This document shows positions 13,345 through 18,319 of a stretch of DNA of 21,256 nucleotides, piece after piece (within the stretch, counting starts at the first letter, position 1; each line of letters starts with the position of its first letter). The stretch spans positions 1 through 21,256 of IMG/VR virus record IMGVR_UViG_3300009786_000111. The stretch is one strand, 5' to 3'. The notes below the pieces were generated by a model, which was not told the origin of the DNA, made no database searches, and saw only the letters and a list, made by a program, of their open reading frames with translations. The DNA comes from a virus. The translations under genes were made by a program, and so were the position numbers.

Positions 13345-13478
13345 TACTTTTTTCCCTTCATGGTTTTCTTGAGGGCTTTTTTCAAAGCGTCTTTTATATC
13401 CTTTTCAGACTTTGCCGCTGTAACGTCTTTTGTTATGTCGATAACTTTGTCGCCTACGACCATTTCAAAACTTGGCAT
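13344..13478 (-). CDS. 44-residue Lys-rich peptide gene
   Basis: Minus-strand ATG at 13478 follows GAAAGGGA, and the stop is shared with the next start as TAATG. The peptide reads MPSFEMVVGDKVIDITKDVT, then AAKSEKDIKDALKKALKKTM and KGKK. The second half is an amphipathic, strongly basic helix that could bind nucleic acid or an acidic protein. It is the first gene after the terminator at 13522-13554 and after a copy of the 20-bp TTGGGATAATYCCCGCAAAA element. Confidence 0.6.
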   Translation of the reverse strand: MPSFEMVVGDKVIDITKDVTAAKSEKDIKDALKKALKKTMKGKK

Positions 13479-13521
13479 TGTTTTTCCCTTTCAAAAGAAA
13501 AGCGTTTGGGATAATTCCCGC

Positions 13522-13554
13522 AAAAGGCAGAGCGCGTTTAAACGCTCTGCCCTT
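13522..13554 (-). terminator. Terminator of the clamp-like gene, GTTTAAAC loop
   Basis: Arms GGCAGAGCG (13526-13534) and CGCTCTGCC (13543-13551) form a perfect 9-bp stem whose loop is almost exactly GTTTAAAC (13536-13543). On the minus strand TTTTG follows. It lies nine bases beyond the clamp-like stop codon. Confidence 0.75.
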
Positions 13555-13562
13555 TAAGTGAA

Positions 13563-14126
13563 TTACACCCGGCGCGGCATTAGCACCGAATAGACGTTCT
13601 CAAGGTCGCCATATTTTACATAGTGCGGTGACGTTGCATCCTCTCCGCGCAATTGAACCGCAAGCGCCCCTGAACCGTTGCCGAGAATTTTCGCACCGTT
13701 GGCAACGGTGATTAATAGGTCAGCACCGAACGCGCCATGCGATACCTGGCTATCGTCTGTTGACGGCATAACCCGTTCCCAATCAGGAAACGTGCCGTCA
13801 ATTGCTTCTGACGGTTCCATATAAAGTTTATTGTCGAACTCATCCCATACCGTCAACGTGCCGTCTTTAAATTCAACATATTCCGCTTTTTTGCCTTTCA
13901 TGGCGGTGATTGCCTTTTTTGAAATCGGCATGATTGCTGGTGCGTCTGTAGGGTTGTCTTTTGCGCGTTCGCTATCGTCAACCGCAACCGTCATTAAGTG
14001 ACCGTCTGTCGCAACCGCCGTTATGCCGTTGAGCATTACACCGTTCAGGTAATAGCGGGTTTCCTCTGTCGAAATTGCAAGCGCAACGGCGGCGAGGGTT
14101 GAGGCGTTATATTTGATTGTGTTCAT
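13563..14126 (-). CDS. Short DnaN-like sliding clamp protein
   Basis: Minus-strand ATG at 14126 has a GAAAGGAA site. The 187-residue product carries beta-clamp hallmarks: STEETRYYLNGVMLN followed by VATDGHLMTVAV (about residues 19-48), FPDWERVMP in the second half, and the C-terminal VLMPRRV, which mirrors the clamp end VLMPMRL. Bacterial beta clamps are about 370 residues with three domains; this is half that size, so it represents roughly one and a half domains and may form a different oligomer or act as a clamp mimic. It may hold the phage polymerase on DNA or block host clamp use. It has its own terminator hairpins on both sides, so it is a single-gene unit lying apart from the other replication genes. 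Confidence 0.75.
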   Translation of the reverse strand: MNTIKYNASTLAAVALAISTEETRYYLNGVMLNGITAVATDGHLMTVAVDDSERAKDNPTDAPAIMPISKKAITAMKGKKAEYVEFKDGTLTVWDEFDNKLYMEPSEAIDGTFPDWERVMPSTDDSQVSHGAFGADLLITVANGAKILGNGSGALAVQLRGEDATSPHYVKYGDLENVYSVLMPRRV

Positions 14127-14164
14127 TTTGGTTCCTTTCAGAAAACCTTTGGGATAATCCCCGC

Positions 14165-14194
14165 AAAACGTCAGGGGCTAACCCCTGGCGTTTT
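14165..14194. terminator. Hairpin terminator, both directions possible
   Basis: AAAACGTCAGGGG and CCCCTGGCGTTTT pair over 13 bp with one wobble around CTAA. The A-tract and T-tract flanks give a U-run on either strand. It lies just past the stop of the leftward gene at 14202. Confidence 0.75.
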
Positions 14195-14201
14195 AAGTGA
14201 T

Positions 14202-14432
14202 TTATTCCGTTTTGACTTGTGAATAATCGCCCGCCCGGTTTTCTTTCCAAATCTTGATATTCGGATATGTAACCTTGGCATGGGCAATGGCCTCTTTTTG
14301 CGTCGCAAACCATTTACCCCTAAAACCCTCCCAAGGTTTGTTACACATTGCGACATTGAAACCCGGCTTTCCGAACGCACACCAGATAGAGACGCATTTC
14401 ATTCGGTTTGCGTGAAAACTATTCATATTCAT
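14202..14432 (-). CDS. Hypothetical protein, 76 residues
   Basis: Minus-strand ATG at 14432 has AGGGGAG five bases upstream; a GTG at 14438 would sit directly on that site and is less likely. The product reads MNMNSFHANRMKCVSIWCAFGK..., then FNVAMCNKPWEGFRGKWFA, then TQKEAIAHAKVTYPNIKIWK and ends in QVKTE. A compact alpha/beta domain seems likely, with a 'FaTqkEAiaHA' segment also seen in other small phage proteins. The function is unknown. Its start lies just after the stop of the 31-residue membrane peptide. Confidence 0.65.
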   Translation of the reverse strand: MNMNSFHANRMKCVSIWCAFGKPGFNVAMCNKPWEGFRGKWFATQKEAIAHAKVTYPNIKIWKENRAGDYSQVKTE

Positions 14433-14434
14433 TT

Positions 14435-14530
14435 TCACTCCCCTTTAAAAATAACTGCTAAGACTGCAATGCAAAGCATAACGGACAAACCGTTAACGGC
14501 TATCCAATCAAGAATATTGAGTGAGATCAT
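14435..14530 (-). CDS. 31-residue membrane peptide
   Basis: Minus-strand ATG at 14530 follows GAAAGGAAA and the stop TGA is at 14437-14435, directly before the next start. The peptide is MISLNILDWIAVNGLSVMLC followed by IAVLAVIFKGE, one continuous hydrophobic segment with an acidic residue near the start and a Lys/Glu end. It would span the membrane once. The clear ribosome binding site and stop/start proximity support translation. The role is unknown. Confidence 0.55.
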   Translation of the reverse strand: MISLNILDWIAVNGLSVMLCIAVLAVIFKGE

Positions 14531-14565
14531 TTTTAGGTTTCCTTTCAAAGTTTAACTACCACAAA

Positions 14566-14622
14566 GCCCCGGCGCTAGGCCCGCTTGTTATCGGGCTAGT
14601 GGCGATTTAAGCTCGCGCGGGG
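14566..14622 (-). ncRNA. Structured intergenic segment, possible terminator or RNA element
   Basis: An outer stem pairs GCCCC/GCGC (14566-14575) with GCGC/GGGG (14615-14622) and an inner stem pairs GCCCG (14579-14583) with CGGGC (14592-14596). It lies between two leftward genes. The U-tract on the minus strand is weak (CTTTGT), so it may be a terminator or a structured leader of the downstream membrane peptide. Confidence 0.35.
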
Positions 14623-14634
14623 GATTGTTGAGGG

Positions 14635-14862
14635 TTATAGGTCAGCGAATGTTTCTTCTGAATTGTAATTCGGGGAAGGATCATATTTAGTGAAGGCGCT
14701 TAAAGGCCCGCCGGTTTGTTGCGTCGTATTATGGCCAGTGGCGTTTATGTATAGCATTGTTCCGCTATAGACTGTAAAGATTGAGCGCACCCTGTAAATG
14801 TTTTTATCGGGGCCCCAATTGGGGGTTACTAAGTCGCCTTCGTTAATTCCATGTCTTGCCAT
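14635..14862 (-). CDS. Hypothetical KOW/SH3-like small protein, 75 residues
   Basis: Two starts are possible: ATG at 14868 lies only three bases from AAAGGAG, while ATG at 14862 has ideal spacing and is preferred. The product has MARHGINEGDLVTPNWGPDK, then NIYRVRSIFTVYSGTMLYIN, then a polar C-terminus (HNTTQQTGGPLSAFTKYDPS). The 'i.eGDlV.p' opening and alternating strands recall small KOW or SH3-like beta-barrels that bind nucleic acids or proteins; this is a resemblance only. It follows the 38-residue gene with a TAA-ATG junction. Confidence 0.6.
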   Translation of the reverse strand: MARHGINEGDLVTPNWGPDKNIYRVRSIFTVYSGTMLYINATGHNTTQQTGGPLSAFTKYDPSPNYNSEETFADL

Positions 14863-14868
14863 AATCAT

Positions 14869-14985
14869 TTACTCCTTTGTTGGTTTATCTATTGCCAAAG
14901 ACCCGCTTACGAGATTATCGGGCGCGTCATTAAAACTTTTAACCCGTAGTTTTCCGCTTTTTGCGATTACGATAAATTTTGCCAT
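14869..14985 (-). CDS. 38-residue peptide gene
   Basis: Minus-strand ATG at 14985 follows GAAAGGGAA and the stop TAA is at 14871-14869, directly before the next gene. The peptide reads MAKFIVIAKSGKLRVKSFND followed by APDNLVSGSLAIDKPTKE. It looks like a short beta-hairpin domain of the 'kfiViaksGKLrVks' type. The function is unknown. It is the first gene after a candidate promoter at 15014-15042. Confidence 0.6.
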   Translation of the reverse strand: MAKFIVIAKSGKLRVKSFNDAPDNLVSGSLAIDKPTKE

Positions 14986-15013
14986 TAGAATTCCCTTTCA
15001 AAAACGTATTCCT

Positions 15014-15042
15014 TACATACGCGCCATATTGTCACATTGCAA
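15014..15042 (-). promoter_or_regulatory. Leftward promoter candidate
   Basis: On the minus strand TTGCAA (15042-15037) is followed after exactly 17 bp by TATGTA (15019-15014), about 30 bp before the start of the 38-residue gene and just after the terminator at 15061-15092. Confidence 0.4.
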
Positions 15043-15060
15043 GAAAAAAGTTTAAACGCT

Positions 15061-15092
15061 TTCCCGTCCGAATAAAATCGGACGGGAATTTT
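15061..15092. terminator. Bidirectional hairpin terminator
   Basis: Arms TTCCCGTCCGA (15061-15071) and TCGGACGGGAA (15078-15088) pair perfectly over 11 bp around ATAAAA, followed by TTTTGTTT on the plus strand. A GTTTAAAC lies three bases before it (15050-15057). It ends the leftward unit that starts near 15450. Confidence 0.75.
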
Positions 15093-15094
15093 GT

Positions 15095-15160
15095 TTAAAG
15101 GTTTGCGTTCATCCCCCATATTAAAAGGCAAACGACTAACACTAAACCGGATTTAATCAT
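15095..15160 (-). CDS. Putative 21-residue hydrophobic peptide
   Basis: An ATGA overlap joins its ATG (15160) to the stop of the upstream gene, and its stop TAA (15097-15095) is followed at once by a terminator. The peptide is MIKSGLVLVVCLLIWGMNAN plus a final L, nearly all hydrophobic after the first four residues, so one membrane span is likely. Its tiny size makes it uncertain. The coupling, composition and position before the terminator are the support. Confidence 0.4.
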   Translation of the reverse strand: MIKSGLVLVVCLLIWGMNANL

Positions 15161-15450
15161 GGTGCGGTTTTCAGGTATTGAGATAAACCGAATAAACCTT
15201 TGGTGTCTAAAATCTCAATAGCCTCTTTTGACGCGATAAAAGTACAAACGGCATTTGTAAACTCTTTGCTATCACTCAAAAACCATTGCATTCCTTCTAA
15301 TGCGTTTGCTCTATCTTCTACCATTTTGGCTCTGATTTCCTGGCGGGCGGTTTTCGTTTCAGGTTTGCTATCGCAAACGAATAAACGATTATCCTTTTTT
15401 GTGTTCATACCAATTAGACGGAATAGGTTTGGAAATCTTACAGCGCCCAT
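15157..15450 (-). CDS. Hypothetical protein, about 97 residues
   Basis: The frame stays open upstream to 15621 but that would run under the opposing terminase gene. ATG at 15450 or 15408 are the realistic starts, neither with a clear ribosome binding site. The product reads MGAVRFPNLFRLIGMNTKKD, then NRLFVCDSKPETKTARQEIR, AKMVEDRANALEGMQWFLSD, and ends in FIASKEAIEILDTKGLFGLS. It is soluble, helical and charged, with no recognised motif. It is transcribed away from the terminase genes, across the divergent palindrome at 15467-15484. Confidence 0.6.
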   Translation of the reverse strand: MGAVRFPNLFRLIGMNTKKDNRLFVCDSKPETKTARQEIRAKMVEDRANALEGMQWFLSDSKEFTNAVCTFIASKEAIEILDTKGLFGLSQYLKTAP

Positions 15451-15479
15451 TGCAAAAAAACGGTTTGCGGTATTATAAT
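15450..15479 (+). promoter_or_regulatory. Rightward promoter of the packaging genes
   Basis: TTGCAA (15450-15455) is followed after 18 bp by a perfect TATAAT (15474-15479), 39 bp before the TTG start at 15518. The -10 lies inside the 18-bp palindrome, so a bound protein would block it. Confidence 0.6.
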
Positions 15480-15484
15480 ACCGC
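15467..15484. promoter_or_regulatory. Perfect 18-bp palindrome, operator candidate
   Basis: GCGGTATTATAATACCGC is identical to its reverse complement. It lies between the leftward gene at 15157-15450 and the rightward terminase genes and overlaps a TATAAT on each strand. A related sequence with two changed bases is at 3498-3515. Confidence 0.7.
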
Positions 15485-15517
15485 GCCAATGGGTTGGTTT
15501 TAGAAAAGGACAAAGCA

Positions 15518-15865
15518 TTGTCGCGTAAAAAAGGAACGCCTAACAAAATGACAGCGGCAATAAAGGACGCCGTTGAATTGTCATTCAGCAAGAAAAACAA
15601 GGGCGGTAAATATCTCGACAAGCTGGCTGACGATTTTCCCGCCGTCTATTGTGGTCTGATCGCAAAATGTATGCCGCAAGCGATTGCGGTTGACGTTCAA
15701 ATTCATGCCATAAACCTTGGCCTTGAAATGAAACGCGCCGCTGACACCCTAGCCCTGCTGACCCATCCACCCGACACACCGCCTCTCATAGATGTAACAC
15801 CCGACACAGTACAACCTGACACACCGTCACCTGTCACTGTGTCGGGTGATGCTGATGATGTTTAA
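15518..15865 (+). CDS. terS: Putative small terminase subunit-like protein
   Basis: TTG at 15518 has AAAAGGA seven bases upstream; an in-frame TTG at 15494 has no such site. The 115-residue protein begins MSRKKGTPNKMTAAIKDAVE, then LSFSKKNKGGKYLDKLADDF and PAVYCGLIAKCMPQAIAVDV. The '.rKKGtpNK.t..ik.a...' opening with 'yL..LA...Pa.y..LiaK.mP' is seen in small phage proteins encoded just before the large terminase and annotated as small terminase or TerS-like. TerS proteins recognise the packaging site and regulate TerL. The C-terminus has PDTP-type repeats (PPDTPPLIDVTPDTVQPDTP) encoded by the CACCCGACAC DNA repeats. The call rests on position and resemblance, not on a certain family match. 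Confidence 0.6.
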   Translation: MSRKKGTPNKMTAAIKDAVELSFSKKNKGGKYLDKLADDFPAVYCGLIAKCMPQAIAVDVQIHAINLGLEMKRAADTLALLTHPPDTPPLIDVTPDTVQPDTPSPVTVSGDADDV

Positions 15866-15973
15866 ACAACGCACCCGACACACCACATATTACAATAGGT
15901 TGCACACCCGGCATACCACAACTGTTAGTATTAAATCGGTTTTGAGATTATCGAAGGCGGGGTGTGCCGGGTG
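15768..15973. repeat. Cluster of seven CACCCGACACACC-type repeats, candidate pac/cos site
   Basis: Copies or variants start at 15768 (CACCCGACACACC), 15798 (CACCCGACACAGT), 15813 (AACCTGACACACC), 15872 (CACCCGACACACC) and 15905 (CACCCGGCATACC). Inverted copies are at 15836 (ACTGTGTCGGGTG) and 15961 (GGTGTGCCGGGTG). 15798-15810 and 15836-15848 are a perfect 13-bp inverted repeat with a 25-nt loop. The cluster covers the end of the TerS-like gene and the start of the 202-bp gap before the large terminase, a common place for the packaging initiation site. The stem of the terminator at 12167 uses the same sequence. Confidence 0.7.
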
Positions 15974-16067
15974 GTACCCCCGAAGTTTTGGCGGCAATAT
16001 ATTCTATAGTCCTCAAGCGGCCCGTCCGTATTAAAATTTTTTGAAAAATTAGTTAGGACAAATTGTC

Positions 16068-17600
16068 ATGCCTAAGCAACAAGCCCACCCTGACGAGCAA
16101 CAGCTTATTGCGAAAATCCTTACGTTCAGGGATGACCCACTAGGCTACGTCCTCTACGCCTTTCCGTGGGGGAAACCCGGCACACCCCTTGAAAACCACG
16201 TTGGACCCCGTCAGTGGCAGAGGGACGCGCTGACGAAAATGCGTGACCACATTGAAGACAACAAGAATAAACAGATGCAGGGGTTGGACCCTGAACTTAT
16301 GAAGCTGGCCCGTGCCAGTGGCCGGGGTATCGGCAAGTCCGCGTTTCTGGCATGGGTGGCCCTGTGGCTGTTCTCCTGTCTGCCGTCCTCTACCGTGGTG
16401 GTCAGCGCGAACACAGAGATGCAGTTGAAGTCCACGACCTTCCCTGAGATTAGGAAGTGGGCTACCATGTCCATCAATAGCAGATGGTTCGAGCATAACA
16501 TCATGAGCTTACAACCAGCCGAATGGCTGGTTCAGACGTTGAAGGAGACAACGGGATATGACGATGCGTATTGGTACATTCAGGCGAGGCTCTGGTCAGA
16601 GGAGGCACCGGACGCTTATGCCGGGGTCCATAGCCAAATGGCAATGGCGGTCCTGTTCGATGAGGCAAGCGGGATACCGGGGTGCATCTGGCCTGTGGCT
16701 CAGGGGTACTTCACGGACAAGACGCTACACAGGTTTTGGATTGCCATATCCAACCCGCGTAATCCGTCAGGCGAGTTCTTTGAGTGTTTTCACGGCAATC
16801 GTGACCAATGGGACCATGAGACGATTGACGGCAGATCAGTCGATGAGAACGACAAGTCGCTCTACGACAACATCATCAATCAGTATGGGCAAGACAGCGA
16901 CCAAGCTAGGGTCGAGGTCTACGGACAGTTCCCCCGGCAGGGTGACGAGAACTTCATGTCGAGGGGCGCGGTAGAGGAGGCGGTGGCGCGTGAGGTGGTC
17001 GAGGACTTGGGTGCGCCGCTGTTGATGGGGGTGGACCCGGCACGGATGGGTCGGGACAAGGCGGTGATACGTTTCAGGCAGGGCCGTGATGCGGCCAGCA
17101 TAGCCCCGTTGGTGTATGCCAAGTGCGACACGGACGAGATGGCGACACACTGTGCCACCGCGATAGAGCGGTACAAGCCCGACCATGTGTTCATTGAGGG
17201 TGATGGTATCGGCGGGCCAGTGATCGAGCTATTGAAGAAAGCCGGGTACAACATAACGGAGGTGCTGGTCAGTAAGACAGCGCAAGACCCGACAACGTAT
17301 TATCTTCACAGGACGGAGTTGTGGGGTCGGATGCGCGATTGGTTGAACACGGGCGTACTGCCGAAGGAAGACGGGTTGATTTCCGACCTGTGTGTGATGC
17401 GCTACTCCATCAACCTCAAGGGACAGGTGGCGCTCTGGCCTAAAGAGAAAATGCGGAAGGAAGGTTTCGCCAGCCCTGACTATGCGGACGCCTTGGCGAT
17501 GACGTTCTCAAGGAATGTCAGTAGGCTCGACGGACGGACAGCCCGGCGCGGAAGACGGAAAAGGGTTGCGCGGGATGTCGATTATGAGCTATTTGGTTAG
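16068..17600 (+). CDS. terL: Terminase large subunit (ATPase and nuclease)
   Basis: ATG at 16068 follows a TAGGA site. The 510-residue protein has a Walker A variant ASGRGIGKSAF (about 83-93), Walker B AVLFDEAS (Asp198, Glu199) and a coupling-type segment AISNPRNPSGEFF (about 226-238). The RNase H-like nuclease half has MGVDPARMGRDKAVI (Asp323), FIEGDGIGG (Glu377, Asp379) and SPDYADALAMTF (Asp471, Asp474). It pumps DNA into the procapsid and cuts the concatemer. The C-terminus is very basic (RTARRGRRKRVARDVDYELF). About 100 bp and a terminator separate it from the head genes, so it may be transcribed with the small terminase alone. Confidence 0.92.
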   Translation: MPKQQAHPDEQQLIAKILTFRDDPLGYVLYAFPWGKPGTPLENHVGPRQWQRDALTKMRDHIEDNKNKQMQGLDPELMKLARASGRGIGKSAFLAWVALWLFSCLPSSTVVVSANTEMQLKSTTFPEIRKWATMSINSRWFEHNIMSLQPAEWLVQTLKETTGYDDAYWYIQARLWSEEAPDAYAGVHSQMAMAVLFDEASGIPGCIWPVAQGYFTDKTLHRFWIAISNPRNPSGEFFECFHGNRDQWDHETIDGRSVDENDKSLYDNIINQYGQDSDQARVEVYGQFPRQGDENFMSRGAVEEAVAREVVEDLGAPLLMGVDPARMGRDKAVIRFRQGRDAASIAPLVYAKCDTDEMATHCATAIERYKPDHVFIEGDGIGGPVIELLKKAGYNITEVLVSKTAQDPTTYYLHRTELWGRMRDWLNTGVLPKEDGLISDLCVMRYSINLKGQVALWPKEKMRKEGFASPDYADALAMTFSRNVSRLDGRTARRGRRKRVARDVDYELFG

Positions 17601-17640
17601 TGGTCCTCTCCCCGGACAAAACGGTCCTATACCGTTTAAA

Positions 17641-17669
17641 CTCCCCAGCCTTGCGCTGGGGAGTTTTTT
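17641..17669 (+). terminator. Rho-independent terminator after large terminase
   Basis: CTCCCCAGC and GCTGGGGAG pair over 9 bp around CTTGC, followed by TTTTTTC. GTTTAAAC (17634-17641) abuts the stem, and a second small hairpin (AAACGGT/ACCGTTT) lies just before it. Confidence 0.85.
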
Positions 17670-17713
17670 CATGTTAGCTTAGAGCGTTGCAACACATGGT
17701 AGGAGACTTCAGC

Positions 17714-17917
17714 ATGGGTGGCTTATTTGGGGGCAGTTCAGCCCCTACACCAATCGCACCTCCCGCACCCCCGACACGGTCAGACGCAGAAATTCAGGCG
17801 GCGGCGCTTGAAGCGCGTCAGCGTAGAGCCGGGGCGACGGGCCGAACAGAAACCGTCTTGTCCACAGGGGCCGACGAAGAAAACAAAACAGCTAAGAAGC
17901 TGTTGGGTACGGCGTAA
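17714..17917 (+). CDS. Small podophage protein of the MGG...KKLLG type
   Basis: ATG at 17714 has TAGGAGA at good spacing; a TTG at 17687 is less likely. The 67-residue product is MGGLFGGSSAPTPIAPPAPP, then TRSDAEIQAAALEARQRRAG, then ATGRTETVLSTGADEENKT and AKKLLGTA. This matches a familiar small protein encoded ahead of podovirus portal genes, with a Gly/Pro-rich start, an Arg-rich helix with 'rRa..GR.sTiLt' and a 'KtLLG' end. Its role is unproven; association with the portal or DNA ejection is sometimes suggested. It shares its start and end motifs with the next two genes. Confidence 0.75.
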   Translation: MGGLFGGSSAPTPIAPPAPPTRSDAEIQAAALEARQRRAGATGRTETVLSTGADEENKTAKKLLGTA

Positions 17918-18072
17918 TGGGCGGTGGTAAACCTTCAGTGTCAGCGCCCCCGCCACCCCCTCCAGAACCGGAACCAGAGCCAGCGTCGGCGGCAGTAGCG
18001 CGTAAGCGTATCGCGGATGCCAGGGCCGACAGCGACACCACCGGAGCAACCAAGAAACTATTGGGACAGTAG
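17917..18072 (+). CDS. 51-residue paralogue-like protein, MGG...KKLLG
   Basis: ATG at 17917 overlaps the stop of the previous gene (TAATG) and the stop TAG is at 18070-18072. The product reads MGGGKPSVSAPPPPPPEPEP, then EPASAAVARKRIADARADSD and TTGATKKLLGQ. It keeps the layout of the previous protein: MGG start, proline-rich linker, Arg/Ala helix, Asp/Thr/Gly stretch and KKLLG end. It was probably made by duplication followed by loss of the middle. A role next to the portal is inferred from position only. Confidence 0.7.
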   Translation: MGGGKPSVSAPPPPPPEPEPEPASAAVARKRIADARADSDTTGATKKLLGQ

Positions 18073-18073
18073 T

Positions 18074-18319
18074 ATGGGCGGTCAAATTCGTACACCGCAA
18101 GTGCGCCCAGGTGAGAAGGGCGGCACCGGCACACCTAAGAAGGACAAGCCTGACCTATCCGTCGCGGAGGGGCCGACCACTGGCCCCAAGGGTGACTTTG
18201 GCCTGACCAACCTGGGTGAAAGCAAACCTCAAACAGACGAGGGTATCGTTACGACTGTCGGGTCCACACCCGTCCGTAAGAAGAAACCGACGATCACACT
18301 GTTAGGTGAGAAACCATGA
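18074..18319 (+). CDS. 81-residue basic protein, third MGG...LLG gene
   Basis: ATG at 18074 starts one base after the stop of the previous gene; an upstream in-frame ATG at 18017 lies fully within that gene and is unlikely. The product is MGGQIRTPQVRPGEKGGTGT, then PKKDKPDLSVAEGPTTGPKG, ..., and ends VRKKKPTITLLGEKP. It has low complexity, is rich in Gly, Pro and Lys, and is probably disordered. It shares the MGG start and LLG near the end with its two neighbours. Its stop overlaps the portal start (ATGA). Confidence 0.65.
   Translation: MGGQIRTPQVRPGEKGGTGTPKKDKPDLSVAEGPTTGPKGDFGLTNLGESKPQTDEGIVTTVGSTPVRKKKPTITLLGEKP

Larger units (their letters stand above)
13505..14168 (-). promoter_or_regulatory. 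Duplicated 20-bp leader element TTGGGATAATYCCCGCAAAA
   Basis: The element occurs at about 13506-13525 and 14149-14168, differing at one position. Each copy lies between a minus-strand terminator hairpin and the ribosome binding site of the next leftward gene. Its centre, GGGATAATYCCC, is an imperfect palindrome and on the minus strand contains a GATTAT or AATTAT box that could act as a -10. It is therefore a promoter or operator candidate that restarts transcription after each terminator. Confidence 0.5.

Noticed and set aside
15157-15621. Longer version of the leftward protein starting under the terminase gene
   Set aside because: It would cross the divergent promoter and overlap the coding part of the TerS-like gene.
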